The notes under the pieces were generated by a model, which was not told the DNA's origin, did not search any database, and saw nothing but the letters and a program-made list of their open reading frames with translations. The translations under genes and the position numbers were made by a program. A stretch of DNA of 64,000 nt, from positions 396,384-460,383 of the forward strand of contig CACVBU010000349.1 of the NCBI GenBank assembly GCA_902728285.1, written 5' to 3'. Below, in pieces: positions 1 to 12,081 of this stretch (its first letter is position 1; every line of letters begins with the position of its first letter). The DNA is from Clytia hemisphaerica (lineage: Eukaryota > Cnidaria > Hydrozoa > Leptothecata > Clytiidae).

Positions 1-99
1 TTTATTTTATATTTATATATAGTTATATTTCATATTTACAGGACCCGTTGGAAAACAGTATATTTATATAACTGAGGTGTATATCCTGTATAAATATTC

Positions 100-100
<1 letters not shown>

Positions 101-142
<42 letters not shown>
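101..142. repeat. (AAT)n microsatellite
   Basis: About fourteen perfect AAT/TAA units. A similar tract at 35258-35278 marks the upstream end of a Penelope-like ORF. Confidence 0.95.
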
Positions 143-143
<1 letters not shown>

Positions 144-358
144 TGTCAAATAGACTTCCTAAAAACGTAAAGTACTTTCGCGAATTGGCAATTTTTGCCA
201 AAATTTGAAAGTTGTCTTTGGATATATTTCGTTCAAATTGTTCTCAAAAATAGTTAGCAGATAAGATTCTTGGAAATTCTTTTCAAAAATTACACCCATC
301 CACGAGATTTTACCCCGTTAAAGTGACGTTTCATTTTGGAAATTTTTTCTTTTCTTAG

Positions 359-1082
359 ATCGTGAAGAAACCTTAACTGAAGCAGCAATGTTTTGGAATA
401 AAAGAAAGTCCTTGAACTTAGTTGATGACATTATGAAAAAGTATCGTAGGGTAACAAATCTTGTTTAAGAATGTACAGCTAATGCAAAATAAAATGAATT
501 TGAGTTACCTCTTCTTACCACGATCTATACCAATCAAATAATCGCTTTAATGATGAGAAATGTTTATATATCTTTAGGTCGAGAAAGATGTGCTAAAGTA
601 TGAAGAGCTGAAGACAAATCAGCTGAGAGAAATGGATTTAACAGATATTGACGTTGATTACGATTCTATTCATAACACAATGAAGGACCTAGCTACTGGA
701 GGTAAGACATCAATGTAATATTAAAGAAATACTAGGTGGTTCTCAATTTAAATGGTTCAAGAAGAATCCTTTCGCTGTTCAACGCATATAGACCCCCCCC
801 CCCTGAAAAAAGATGATAAAGGGACCACACTAGATTATTAGGATGAAAATGTTGAAGCAGAGAATGAAAATGTTGAACTATTACCCCTTGGAAGATCAAA
901 ATTTGGTCAAATTAGTCCCAATAAGGTACATTTTTTTTCAAATCTTTGGCCTATTTTTAGTATAGTACTTTGGCCCGTAATTTAGTTAAAATTTAGCAAT
1001 GATTATTAATAGTTATTGATGTACGTACCATAAAAATGATCTTTATTTCTTTTTTATTTCAGTTAAAAGTATAGAAATGTAA
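359..1082 (+). CDS. 3' end of an unrecognised multi-exon gene
   Basis: Three exons can be read: 359-450, 578-701 and 1063-1082. The first begins after a pyrimidine-rich tract and TTAG and reads EETLTEAAMFWNKRKSLNL and onward, ending at a GTAACA donor in phase 0. The second opens in phase 0 after CTTTAG, is rich in charged residues (VEKDVLKYEELK...) and ends in phase 1 at a GTAAGA donor. The third continues in phase after ATTTCAG with six codons and a TAA stop. The chain looks like a charged helical C-terminus. I do not recognise the family. Upstream exons would lie outside the window. Phase agreement over two junctions is the main support; the very short last exon is the weakest part. Confidence 0.45.
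870..944. repeat. copy 1 of a ~70-bp dispersed repeat
   Basis: Nearly identical to 2879-2952; both run from TGAACTATT through TTGGTCAAATTAGTCCC to a T-run and CAAATC. The second copy lies inside the inverted-repeat element at 2765-3034, so this one may be a fragment of the same family. Confidence 0.85.
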
Positions 1083-1094
1083 AAACAAGAGTGA

Positions 1095-1636
1095 AATTTA
1101 ATGGCTGATCAATTTTCCCTTCCTTTTCCGGAGCTATCCGATGATTTTTTCTACAATAGAGGAAGACTTGCTACAACAAACAAGAAAAGGGATGATGTGC
1201 GCCTCACGAGAGAAACAGTCACAGAAAACAATTGTCAGATTGCACAATTTCCAAATGATGAACATTTAGATAAATCTTCTTCCTTTGAAAACGCCCTTAC
1301 CCACTTAAAAGACAAACTCAGATCTGTAACACAGGACACTAAAAAAGCCACCATTAAAGGGTGTATTACAGTCTTGGAACATATGCAGGAAACAGTCCTG
1401 TTTTAGCTTTTGGAGAGTTAACAAAAGTCTATCAGGATACTGTTGGAAATTGTTTAAAAAAAGAGGTGAGCCAAACGAGAATGGCCCCAATCGAGCTCCA
1501 AGAACGTTTTAACGATAACCAAATCTGTTTGACATTGTTCTATATGTATGGAAAAGCTTTCGCAGTCTTTCCAAAATCAAAATCTGTCAGTGGTATTATC
1601 CAACAAGTCGAGCAAATGCTATCAGCTATCAGCTAA
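1095..1636 (+). pseudogene. unrecognised ORF pair split by a frameshift
   Basis: An open frame from ATG 1101 to the stop at 1404-1406 (101 codons) is followed in another frame, from about 1390 to 1636, by a segment of similar composition (LAFGELTKVYQDTVG and onward, ending MLSAIS then TAA). The two overlap at a short spot near 1390-1410, as expected from a single small indel, although an undetected small intron is possible. It lies 18 bases after the stop of the preceding gene and could be its 3' UTR or an unrelated repeat gene. No family recognised. Confidence 0.3.
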
Positions 1637-1639
1637 AGT

Positions 1640-2760
1640 TTACTCAGTACTAAAGTTTTTTGTTAGTAATTTTTGTTAGAAATTTAACTCTTTCCAGGGC
1701 TTGAAATAACGGTCAGACACCGGACATTGTCCAACCCAAATTGCTCCTTGTCCGACCTAAAAATCATATTTAAACTACAACAGTAAAAATCAAGGAAGCT
1801 AAAGATTTGTGCAGCATTAAAACTATCTTTGTAATTACATTATTAAAAACACATTATCTTTGCAAATTGTTAATCTTCATTTACTTTTAAGTACTTTTTT
1901 TCTTTTTTTGCAAATTCAGCTTTATTCTGCATTAAAGCAATCCAGCCTTTCAAATTCTTTTTTTTGCTGGCAAAATAATGCAGTTGAATAAAAGTAATTT
2001 AGCAACAAAAAGTGTAATTTGTGTTGGTATTTACTACAAAATTCATGTCACTTATATCAAATCCCTGAAAGTAAGAATTTTTTTAAAAGCTGTACTAATT
2101 AGAATAATTTTAAACAAGAATACTCGTTTTGTTTTAGAAACAATCTGTTGAGATTATCAAAGCCTTTGATTTTATCAATCTTTTAATTGAATAAACTTTC
2201 GCGGGCATTAGGTTTGTTTGTCCTATAATGGGATAGGGTTAAGACCCCCCCTGAACTTGTAGTATTATTTTTGTTTGATAATCACAAAAATATTTAATGG
2301 TTATGAAATAGCTTAACAATTTTTTGTCATAAATCTTTAGATAAACGAATTCAGCCGAAACCCACCGCACTTCAATCTCAATTCAATCCCTTCTGCTTCT
2401 TCGGCATGACCTTAGCATAGCGGAACCGGATTTCCTGAGTGATGATACAAGAAAAATCTTAAAGTCAGTTTCCCTACCAAATCTTGAAAATCAAATGCAA
2501 ATTTTTTAATCAAGTCATTATGATTAAAAAATTTAGTTAAAAAAGGTTTTTTTGCAGCTAATTTATAAATTTCCTAGTTGCCTATTATACTGGCCTTTCT
2601 CTTTTTTCAGTCACCTTTTCTCTACCATTCTCCCCTTTTCATTCATTGTCGAAAAATGTACAGAAAAATTTATGTCGGTACCTTTGATATACAGAGAGAG
2701 ATATAATAAAGTCATATGCACTGAAGAAAATACAAACTAGCAGCTAACCATAACAATCTG
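1640..2760. other. intergenic, no gene seen
   Basis: AT-rich sequence with no supported exon or RNA gene. The only ORF (about 60 codons near 2552) is low complexity. Confidence 0.5.
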
Positions 2761-2764
2761 TAAC

Positions 2765-3034
2765 TACACGTTTTTTTTATAAGGAACCTTAACTTTGCTC
2801 TGAGTCTGGAGTTCCTTATTTTTACAGAGAATTTCAGCCTCAAAGATCCTTATCGAGTTCCTTATTTACATAGGAAATTTTGAACTATTGCCCCTTGGAA
2901 GATCAAAATTTGGTCAAATTAGTCCCAATAAGGTACATTTTTTTTCAAATCCACTTATTCTCAGCCTGAGCAGTTCCTTAACAATTCCTTATTTTTTGGA
3001 CCATTTTCAGCCTCGAGTTCCTTATAAACGTGTT
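2765..3034. mobile_element. MITE-like inverted-repeat element (ACACG-T8-ATAAG ends)
   Basis: The left end reads ACACGTTTTTTTTATAAGG and the right end, on the opposite strand, reads ACACGTTTATAAGGAAC. The motif TTCCTTAT recurs internally. No coding potential. Similar ends occur at 19241-19875, 57944-58225 and, in variant form, at 59162-59434. Confidence 0.6.
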
Positions 3035-3355
3035 TCTTGTAAAAAGAAAAACGTGTAAAAGTCCAAGTACATCATGGAAGAAAAACAAAAAATAAAAACT
3101 AACAATAACAATAGAACAGAATAAATTACAAAAGGAATGCACAAGACACAAAAGGAAGTAATAAGTCTGAGATCAGGTGCGGTACCTCGAGTAAGCATCT
3201 CCTGCCACTCTAGAGTCACCCGTCAGCTTATCAGGAAGAAAGAAAATAAGACATAGGCACAAAGTCTGACCATACAGTTAAGTACAGCAGAAAAGAAAAG
3301 TTTGAAAAGTCGGCCTAGAACCCGGTTCGGCGTCCCGTACCCGAGCGGCCACCTC
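3022..3355 (-). mobile_element. Penelope-associated GC-rich cassette, copy A
   Basis: On the minus strand it begins near 3355 with a GC-rich head containing CGCCGAACCGGGTT-like sequence, then a spacer, then a conserved block around 3190-3225 (ACTCTAGAGT palindrome, then GCAGG and GCTTACTC). The same head occurs at 9215-9255, 31080-31115 and 32935-32965, three of which lie just 3' of a Penelope-like reverse transcriptase ORF. The head contains a GGTTC box like a tRNA B box. It is either a conserved part of the Penelope 3' region or a SINE-like unit; I cannot tell which. Confidence 0.5.
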
Positions 3356-3559
3356 AAGAGAAGAGGGAGAAGAAATGACATAAAAAATTCAATCTGGGTA
3401 GTGATTAGCAGTAGTTATCCAAAGTCAAAGTAAACAAATTTTTGCCAATTCACGTATTCACGCGCGAAAAAAACCATTTTTGCTTTTACATCTTTGGTTA
3501 AACGATTGTGACCTTATTGGGCTAAATTTAACCTTTTTATGGTCTCTTTTAAACAGATT

Positions 3560-3742
3560 GACCTATTCTTATGGGATGGGCTGGAGTTTTTACAAGAGAC
3601 TTCACTAATTGGTTATTTGAAGTAATAGAGATGACGCGTTCTTTAGAAAAAGTAACAAAATTGTTTTATTACAGGTTAACGACCAACCAAATCAAACGAG
3701 AGCTTGTAAAACCTCCAGCTTGTCCCATTCTTATATACCAAA
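3560..3742. mobile_element. MITE with ~28-bp inverted ends
   Basis: The left end TTATGGGATGGGCTGGAG (then TTTTTACAAG) is mirrored by CTTGTAAAACCTCCAGC (then TTGTCCCATTCTTAT) at 3705-3740. A related copy with only the left end lies at 35620-35745. Confidence 0.7.
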
Positions 3743-3744
3743 CA

Positions 3745-4582
3745 TTTTCGCCAATAAAGTTTTTTGCTAGTTTTGTGACCTAATTCTCGATATCGTCCAC
3801 TTTTTAAGGCCTCTTTTACAGCTATTTGAGCTTTCATAAAGCAATATTTTAGGTCTGCCGCGCCAAAGTTACTTGCTTGTTACGGGAGGCAAATGCAAAA
3901 ATAAGCCTTTCCCTCAATAATTTCTTCTTCGCAGACCCATAAGATATCTTTTATATTGAGAATTAATTCAAAATCGAGGTTTGGGCCAATCATGGTCTGA
4001 GAAGCCGTAGACTTCAACACAGGCTTCATAGAGGTGGTGCTGTGGTGGGACTAGAGGACACGAATTCTAAAGTTTATCCCCCCCTATCGGAGGAAAGAAA
4101 AAAACTATAAAAAGAACGCGAGCGAAGCGAGTGCGAAAATTTTTCGAGAATTTTCGCTCTCCTTTGTTATTGAAAAACGGCCTTAATACGCTATTGTTAG
4201 CCAAGTATGCCTTGTTTGGTCATACAATTTTTGATTTTATTTAACACTGACCATTTGTTGGCAAAAATATGGTACGGCGAGCGACGTACCTGTCGTACCC
4301 GGTGCGGCGTTCCAAGAGTTTCGCCCAAGAAAAAATTTAAAATTTAGAATGCCTAGATTGCCTGGAAACGCATCATGTGCATCATGATGTGAATTATTTT
4401 TTAATAGTTCGATGCTGCACAAGATGCTTTTAGAACTACTGGATGCAGTATTTGCATCACAAAAGTTGTCATTAAAAAAATGCGCCCGCAGAAAAATAAC
4501 AAAAATTGTTTAGTTATCGTAAAGTTTTGCTGGATCAGGTTGACATTACAGGGCCCATGGGCACCAAGCCTATCAGTGAGAG
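3745..4582. other. intergenic, no gene seen
   Basis: No supported exon. It contains the palindrome GCGAGCGAAGCGAG at 4118-4131, also found at 11252-11266 and 49867-49881, and a C-run near 4078. Confidence 0.5.
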
Positions 4583-6674
4583 TGACTGATACGCTTGGCG
4601 CCCAAAGGTAAATTTACTGACCGAAACTAGACCCCGCCTAATTCTCCACCCAGTTTCACTGATACGCTTCGCACCCAAAACATCTTAGAACCACACCCTT
4701 CCACTGAAACGCTTCGCACCCAAAACGCGTTAGAACCTAGACCCTTCCACTGATACGCTTCGCACCCAAAACGCGTTAAAACCTAGACCCTTCCACTGAT
4801 ACGCTTCGCACCCAAAACGCGTTAGAACCTAGACCCTTCCACTGATACGCTTCGCACCCAAAACGCGTTAAAACCTAGACCCTTCCACTGATACGCTTCG
4901 CACCCAAAACGCGTTAGAACCTAGACCCTTCCACTGATACGCTTCGCACCCAAAACGCGTTAAAACCTAGACCCTTCCACTGATACGCTTCGCACCCAAA
5001 ACGCGTTAGAACCTAGACCCTTCCACTGATACGCTTCGCACCCAAAACGCGTTAAAACCTAGACCCTTCCACTGATACGCTTCGCACCCAAAACGCGTTA
5101 GAACCTAGACCCTTCACTGATACGCTTCGCACCCAAAACATCTTAGAACCACACCCTTCCACTGATACGCTTCGCACCCAAAACGCGTTAGAACCTAGAC
5201 CCTTCACTGATACGCTTCGCACCCAAAACGCGTTAGAACCTAGACCCTTCCACTGATACGCTTCGCACCCAAAACGCGTTAGAACCTAGTCCCTTCACTG
5301 ATACCCTTCGCACCCAAAACATCTTAGAACCACACCCTTCCACTGATACGCTTCGCACCCAAAACGCGTTAGAACCTAGTCCCTTCCACTGATACGCTTC
5401 GCACCCAAAACATCTTAGAACCACACCCTTCCACTGATACGCTCCGCACCCAAAATATTTTAGGACCACACCCTTCCACTGATACGCTTCGCACCCAAAA
5501 CATCTTAGAACCACACCCTTCCACTGATACGCTTCGCACCCAAAACGCGTTAGAACCTAGACCCTTCCACTGATACGCTTCGCACCCAAAACGCGTTAGA
5601 ACCTAGTCCCTTCACTGATACCCTTCGCACCCAAAACATCTTAGAACCACACCCTTCCACTGATACGCTTCGCACCCAAAACGCGTTAGAACCTAGTCCC
5701 TTCCACTGATACGCTTCGCACCCAAAACATCTTAGAACCACACCCTTCCACTGATACGCTTCGCACCCAAAATATTTTAGAACCACACCCTTCCACTGAT
5801 ACGCTTCGCACCCAAAACATCTTAGAACCACACCCTTCCCCTGATACGCTTCGCACCCAAAACATCTTAGAACCACACCCTTCCACTGATACGCTTCGCA
5901 CCCAAAACGCGTTAGAACCTAGACCCTTCCACTGATACGCTTCGCACCCAAAACGCGTTAGAACGTAGACCCTTCCACTGATACGCTTCGCACCCAAAAC
6001 GCGTTAGAACCACACCCTTCCACTGATATGCTTCGCACCCAAACGCGTTAGAACCTAGACCCTTCACTGATACGCTTCGCACCCAAAACGCGTTAGAACC
6101 TAGACCCTTCACTGATACGCTTCGCACCCAAAACATCTTAGAACCACACCCTTCCACTGATACGCTTCGCACCCAAAACGCGTTAGAACCTAGACCCTTC
6201 CACTGATACGCTTTGCACCCAAAACGCGTTAGAACCTAGACCCTTCCACTGATACGCTTCGCACCCAAAACGCGTTAGAACCTAGACCCTTCCACTGATA
6301 CGCTTCGCACCCAAAACGCGTTAGAACCTAGTCCCTTCACTGATACGCTTCGCACCCAAAACATTTTAGAACCACACCCTTCCACTGATACGCTTCGCAC
6401 CCAAAACGCGTTAGAACCTAGACCCTTCACTGATACGCTTCGCACCCAAAACATCTTAGAACCACACCCTTCCACTGATACGCTTCGCACCCAAAACGCG
6501 TTAGAACGTAGACCCTTCACTGATACGCTTCGCACCCCAAAACGCGTTAGAACCACACCCTTCCATTGATATGCTTCGTACCCAAACGCGTTAGAACCTA
6601 GACCCTTCACTGATACGCTTCGCACCCCAAAACGCGTTAGAACCACACCCTTCCACTGATATGCTTCACACTTA
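4583..6674. repeat. 46-bp satellite, about 45 units
   Basis: The unit contains ACTGATACGCTTCGCACCC, then either AAAACGCGTTAGAACCTAG or AAAACATCTTAGAACCACA, then ACCCTTCC. Most units are 46 bp; 45-bp units lack one base in CTTCCACTG. Units alternate GTTAGAACC and GTTAAAACC between about 4725 and 5100, giving a 92-bp dimer period. A rare variant (ATACCCTTCGC) near 5301 and 5620, and AATATTTTAG near 5454 and 5771, repeat at a ~317-bp offset, showing a seven-unit duplication. The leftmost unit is diverged. Minus-strand ORFs of period 15 residues are by-products of the 45-bp phase. Confidence 0.97.
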
Positions 6675-6774
6675 AAAGAAGTGATAAATCCTCTCAAGAA
6701 TTAAAATAATTCTTTTATCATGAAAAAAAGCCTAAGGCTATATTCAATGTACATCTTTTTTAAATGATGGAAAA

Positions 6775-8698
6775 TTATGGATAGTCAATGTTGATGCAGT
6801 TGATGATGTTTTCTAGTGGCTCTTCTAATCCTCTCCAATCTCTGTTAAAATAAGCATATTTAAAAATATAATATATTGAACCTTTCATTTCGACTTTTTA
6901 AAGCTTACACATTGTTTTTTATAAGCGACTCCAATTTTCGGCTCAGGGCCGGAGTTGCTAAGGATTTTCATGATTTCAAGCCAAAAGTTGCTTATGGATT
7001 CTGAGCCAAAATAGCTTCGCAACTTTTTTGAAAATTTTAACTTTTTACCTCATTTTACGCCCTGAAATTAGGTTATCAAATACCTATGTTAAAATGCTAA
7101 TTCTTATAACATATTTTCTCACCTCCACATGAACTCATCCATGTAACTTTGTAGATATTGTAGTTCTATGCCCTTCATTGCTTTGATGACCAGTTTAAAT
7201 TTGTTCCAATAGGATTCGATATTCTGAAAAGATTTTATAGAGGGCCGATTTGCTTTATTCTATAGGTGAAAAATCATCAAAAAGCGCTTCATTTTGAATA
7301 ATTAGGTAATTACGATTTCAGAAGATAAATTTCGCTCTTTGTTTAGTAACTGTGAAAAAGATGAAGTCAGTCAAGATGAAGTTTTCAGCTTCTCACTTAT
7401 GAATACCCTTTCATTGAGCACAAAATTTTATTCAAATCATATAAAAAAGATGCAGCCGATTTTGTTTTGGGAGATACTTTAAGACAGCCTTTAGAACACA
7501 AAAAAATCAATCTGTTATTTGTCATCTTTTGTAAATAATAAAAAGTAAATAGTAAAAAATACATTCAAATCTGCGACCTACTTGTGTGTGGGCACCATTT
7601 GCTGGATTGACAAAATTGTACGTATGATTGACAGAATCATGCCTGATGCAATTTTGAACAAATTGTGGCAACCTCAGATAGCCACGCCATTCGTCACTAG
7701 TAATGACTGTGTTTGGCAAAAGCACTCTATTGATGGCTCCTGTTAGAGTAGCACGGTCACGGCGTGGTACTACTTCCATGTAACCCTTGGCAGGTTGAAA
7801 CTGTGTATCTGCGAGTCCAAATACCCATACGGGATTTGCGCGTCTTCCCCTGCCACCCTAGTTATACAAAGTAATAATTAGTGGTAATCTGTTTCAATGA
7901 AATTGGCAGTCCGCACATTTAGATGTAAAAAAAGTAATAAAAGTAATATCTTGAAATTGAAAGTGAAGAAGAAAAATGATGAAAATGACGGACGGGAAAT
8001 TACAGCTGGCTTACTAAATCTAAAGTGGGTCTATTCTTTACCTATGCTATACCCGTTTTGGGGTATTTTGAACGATTTAGCAGAGTTTTAACTTATTAAC
8101 TAAGATAGATAAGAAAATCAGGTAAGTTTACTTTTAGTTTCCTTACTTGGGGTAATTGACAATTTATAATTGAAAATGGTCTAAAAATGGCATTCTTAGC
8201 TTGAGTAGCAAAATTCCATCATGGTGATATTCTTAGCATTATTCTTAATTTTTTGGCCATTTTCATCATGGACATTCTTATAAAGTGTATTCTTATAAAA
8301 AAAAGAGTGTACAGCACTTTTCTTTAAAGAGCAGTCTTAAAATATATGCAAACTGCCAATTTGCAATTTTTTCCGCATCTTAAAAAGACTGGTACTGCTA
8401 GAAAGGTCAGGGCAAGAAGGTTAAGAAAAGTAAAGAAGATGGTATGCTGGTATTCTGAAGATAAATCATTTACTAAAAAATGATACTTACTCTTTGACCA
8501 TGACGAATCATTGATTCATCCACTTGAACTACAAAGTTTTGACCTCCACCACCAACCCTGATCGGATTTCGCTGCAAATCGTTTCTGCAAACCTGTCTCA
8601 ATTTTTGATACATCTTGATAATTGTGTTTTTAGAGTAGAATCTACCACACTGGAGTTCTTTTGTGTATATCTCAGAGATATCTGAAACTTTCTGACTT
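6775..8698 (-). CDS. Merlin/IS1016-type (ISXO2-like) DDE transposase, 4 exons, N-terminus not found
   Basis: A cut-and-paste DNA transposase of the Merlin superfamily, related to bacterial IS1016/IS1595. Exons in transcript order: 8491-8698 (ends QVDESMIRHGQR, first catalytic Asp), 7582-7857 (GRGRRANPVWVFGLAD, then TSDEWRGY with the second Asp, then VNHTYNFVNPANGAHTQ), 7123-7223 (NIESYWNKFK to SYMDEFMWR) and 6775-6841 (DWRGLEEPLENIINCINIDY, then TAA). All three junctions have GT donors and AG acceptors and keep phase (0, 0, 2). NIESYW/YMDEFMWR is the family's usual C-terminal signature and holds the acidic third catalytic position. The 5' boundary at 8698 follows a weak acceptor; upstream helix-turn-helix exons were not located, so the copy may be truncated. 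Three introns are unusual for a young transposon, so this may be an old or domesticated copy. Confidence 0.85.
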
Positions 8699-8799
8699 TT
8701 AACAAAATCTTATGCAGTACTTGTGCAAAATGTTAGGGTTATTATCTGAAAAAGCTAATCAAAATTCAGAAAGCGCGTGTCAAACTAAAAATCAAAAAC

Positions 8800-9260
8800 A
8801 TTCAAACTGAGCGAGAAATATTTTCACAACTTAACGCGACAAGGACAAAAGTTGAAAACCAACAAAACAAAACAGCAACAAACCTTAAAACCAACAACAA
8901 CAACAAAATAAAACCAAAGAACCAAAAAGTAACAACCCACAAATAAACAATCTTACAATAGACAAACAATAAATATAAATGTACAAATTTAGCATAGAGA
9001 AAACCGGTAAGTGAATTTAAAGAAAGTTGAGAAATAAATGGAGTGCGGATAGATAAAGACCAAAGTCTGGCATCAAGTGTGGCCATGAGTAAGCTTGCCC
9101 TGCTACTCTAGAGTCGCCCGTCATCTAACCAAAGGTAAGAAAGTGTTGATCAAGCACAATCTAGAAAAGAAAAGATTTAGAAAGAAAGACGCATAATCGA
9201 AGTTTGAAAAGTTGGCCCAGAGCCCGGTTCGGCGTGCCGTATCCGAGCGGCCGTACGTTA
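8800..9260 (-). mobile_element. Penelope-associated GC-rich cassette, copy B
   Basis: Minus-strand head at 9215-9255 (CACGCCGAACCGGG) followed by the conserved block at about 9070-9125 (GATGACGGGCGACTCTAG, GCAGGG, GCTTACTC). It lies about 250 bp downstream of the Penelope-like ORF fragment at 9513-9719, matching the relative placement seen at 31.1 and 33.0 kb. Confidence 0.55.
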
Positions 9261-9512
9261 GAAAAAGAAAAAGGAAATGAGGACTTCAAACAAAAAAACA
9301 CTCAAATTTATATCAATACGTGTGAACTTCTTTAACCAAAATTTTTTACTAATGTGAGTCGCTAATTCACATATCCTGCAAACAAGTGGAGCGCTACCAA
9401 CCACTAGACTTTCTAATAAGTTCAAACGAGACATTCACAATTTTCAAACTAAAAATGTTAAAATAAAACGACAAATCCGATAAATGTTTTAGATGATGAT
9501 GATTAAATAAAA

Positions 9513-9719
9513 CTAGAGAAGACTTTCTAAGAATAGTGTTATATTGCTAGCAAGGGAATGGAATACCTGCTGGCGTCCATATATTTTTTTCAATGTCTTT
9601 TGTAAACGAAGTTTCAAAGCGCGGTCCATTAAAACTCTACCCGCCAAGCTAAAATTTTCCAAAGATGAACTAACCCGTGCTATCCGGATGATTTCAGCAC
9701 CAAAACAAGAATAAAACAT
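9513..9719 (-). pseudogene. Penelope-like reverse transcriptase, C-terminal fragment
   Basis: The 68-codon frame (MFYSCFGAEIIRIARVSSSL and onward) aligns by eye with the C-terminal part of the two larger elements in this window (SIFYSSFVGELLRIARSTL and CIFYGSVFSEILRIARSTL). The catalytic palm region is missing, so this is a 5'-truncated dead copy, typical of incomplete retrotransposition. Confidence 0.7.
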
Positions 9720-9720
9720 A

Positions 9721-10558
9721 GTTGAAGGTAAATTACTAGTGCAAAAAGGAAGACGTACAATCTCAGCCAGATCAGGTTTTATGACTTTATTGTGAAAAAT
9801 GACATAAAACCTAGTCTGGAGACCATACTCTGTTACAAAAATATTTCTATCCTGTTAAAATCCCAACAACTTCACTGAAATACAGAGTATGGAATTATTG
9901 ACTCGATTCAAATCACTTCAAATCACAAAAGAAAAAACCGTTATTTTTTCAAAACAATTCAAAAGCTCGCTACTTCTTGAAACAATAGAGCTGTTTGACG
10001 TCATACTTTTGTTTATCAAATCATAACAATAAGATATTAGCCAATCAAATTCTGCGATTAATTCTTGCATCTTGTATACTACTGTCTATACTTTGATATT
10101 TTTTTGAAACCACATAGACAGAGAAGTCGGGTCTCCCAGCTACATAAAACCCAGCTAAAATCGCTTACAGCTCGAAATTTTAGAATTCTGAACTATTTCA
10201 ATTCAATCATTTTCGAATTTTGACACGTGATAGCCACTAACGGTATAAACGGTCATCAAATTTTGAAAATTTCACTCATCTTCAGAACAGATTTTAAGAA
10301 AAAGTCTTCATGGAAAATGCAAAACCGGCAGTTATGTTAAAGGGCAGCCTTTTATCTTTCAGAATCTTCAAACAAAATCTAGATACCCTTATTAGTTCGC
10401 CTGTAATATACAATTTTGTAAACCATATATTTGGGCCTTTTTCCGACAGGTGGAAATTTTGGGATGACGTCATCGGTTTTTGAATGACATCATCAAATTT
10501 TTTGTTCTTCTTGGAAATTTTTGTCATGATGGAGAACATCTGTACCAAATTTCATGGC
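9721..10558. other. intergenic, no gene seen
   Basis: AT-rich; no exon with convincing splice signals or domain similarity. Confidence 0.5.
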
Positions 10559-10565
10559 CATAGCT

Positions 10566-12081
10566 GGGGCCCCCCCAGCGGTTTGCGTGAATGCGTGAAT
10601 GGGCTTTTTTGGTTGCGTGAATGCGTGAAAATTGAAAAAGAATTGCGTGAATGCGTGAATTAAAAAAACTTGCGTGAACGTGAAAATCCATTTTCTATTG
10701 CGTGAATGCGTGAATCTGCCCTGTTTTTTACGTGAACTCGGGGAATTTCCCTTTTCACCCAGTTTGCAGAACGTGGCACGTTTGTTCGAGATTTTGAGTG
10801 CAGCACTCGCCAAAAGTCGAGTGCAAGTACATATTTTTTCTTTTATAAGCATAACGTTTATAAGCATATGCAGGCTCAGTTTTTGGTCACTAAACAATGG
10901 CTCTATTGTTTGAGAACAATAGAATGCTAAGCATAATGCGAGCCTGATGTAGGGGCAGACACTTGCTTATAAAAAAAAAACATGAATAGTTTAGTCAGGC
11001 CTCACCACAAATTTTTAATTCAAAGAAATATTTAATACCCATGATGCAGACTTTTGAGAACCTCATTTCTTGGCAAAATCAGTCTGAAATGGAGTCGTAT
11101 TTAAGCACATCAGAGTGTGAAAATAGAAATTTTCCCCTGTCGGGGCAAACCATGGTTGCGCCTCCCTTAGTCACTATGTTTTCGGCCACTCCACGTTAGG
11201 AAATCAAGACGCGAGCCCTGATTAAAACTATTCTTTTTAAAATTTTTGTTTGCTCGCTTCGCTCGCAACAAATGTTCATCCTTTTACCTCATTTTGCAAA
11301 CTATCAAGCGATCGTACCTCGCCTCTTAACGAATTTAGACTACATTCTTTTTCAATGGTGTTAAAGATAGCATTTTTAGCAAAACGCGAGGTGACAGAAA
11401 TGCAAAAAATTTCCTCTCTGCGCAAACCATGGTTGCGCCTCCTTACCCCTTAGCTAAGCATTATGGTGTCACCCTGGAGTTTGTTTGACCTATTTTTGAT
11501 AATGATTAAGATATTTTTTGTACAATATCTTTTCACTTACTATCGCGTTACCTTAACTGGAGAAGTTTCACCTTTTCTAAACGACATTGACAAGTTAGAA
11601 GAATAAAATATTTTGCGTGATGGCATGTGATTAAAGTTAAAAACTTACGTAGCGCTTTAAGCTAATGTGCTTATAGTCAGGTGTACAGGAAAAAATCACT
11701 ACTGAGTTAAGTTTTTCTCAAGTGCATGACCAGATCCGGTCGAAAAATCTCGAGTGTAGCAGCCTTGCCATTTTGGTTCCGCTGGGGCGCCTCGTATACG
11801 AGGGCATTCTACCATTTATAGTAGATTGCAATGTCTAACGTCTGCCCCACTCTCGACTACTTAACAAAAACAAACGACTTCTCTGATAATTCAGACTCTG
11901 CAAACTGGCTTTTCACCCAAATGTGTAGAAATGTTTGACAATTTCCCCGATTTTTCCGAAAATTTCCCCGATTTCCCAAAAAATCGGGTTTGCGTGAATT
12001 TCGAGAAAAACTTGCGTGAATGCGTGAATTGCGAAAATTTTTTGCGTGAATGCGTGAATTTAGGGTCCGCTGGGGGGGCCT
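10566..12081. mobile_element. 1.5-kb non-autonomous DNA element with GGGGCCCCCCCAGCGG ends
   Basis: The left end GGGGCCCCCCCAGCGG (10566-10581) is mirrored by CCGCTGGGGGGGCCT (12067-12081). The heptamer CATAGCT flanks it on both sides (10559-10565 and 12082-12088), as expected of a target-site duplication. Inside each end, in the same orientation, are repeats of TTGCGTGAATGCGTGAA (10582-10720 and 11988-12060). A variant of the right end, CCGCTGGGGCGCCTC, occurs at about 11782. No transposase is seen; ORFs across the repeat region are low complexity. A seven-base duplication would suit a P-, hAT- or Mutator-like mover, but the superfamily is unknown. Confidence 0.7.

Noticed and set aside
4583-6674. 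CRISPR-like array
   Set aside because: The units are contiguous, with no unique spacers, and the DNA is eukaryotic.
5233-6697. Minus-strand ORFs with WVRSVSVEG-type 15-residue repeats
   Set aside because: They come from the 45/46-bp satellite; the frame breaks with unit length, and there is no start context, splice signal or non-repeat sequence.
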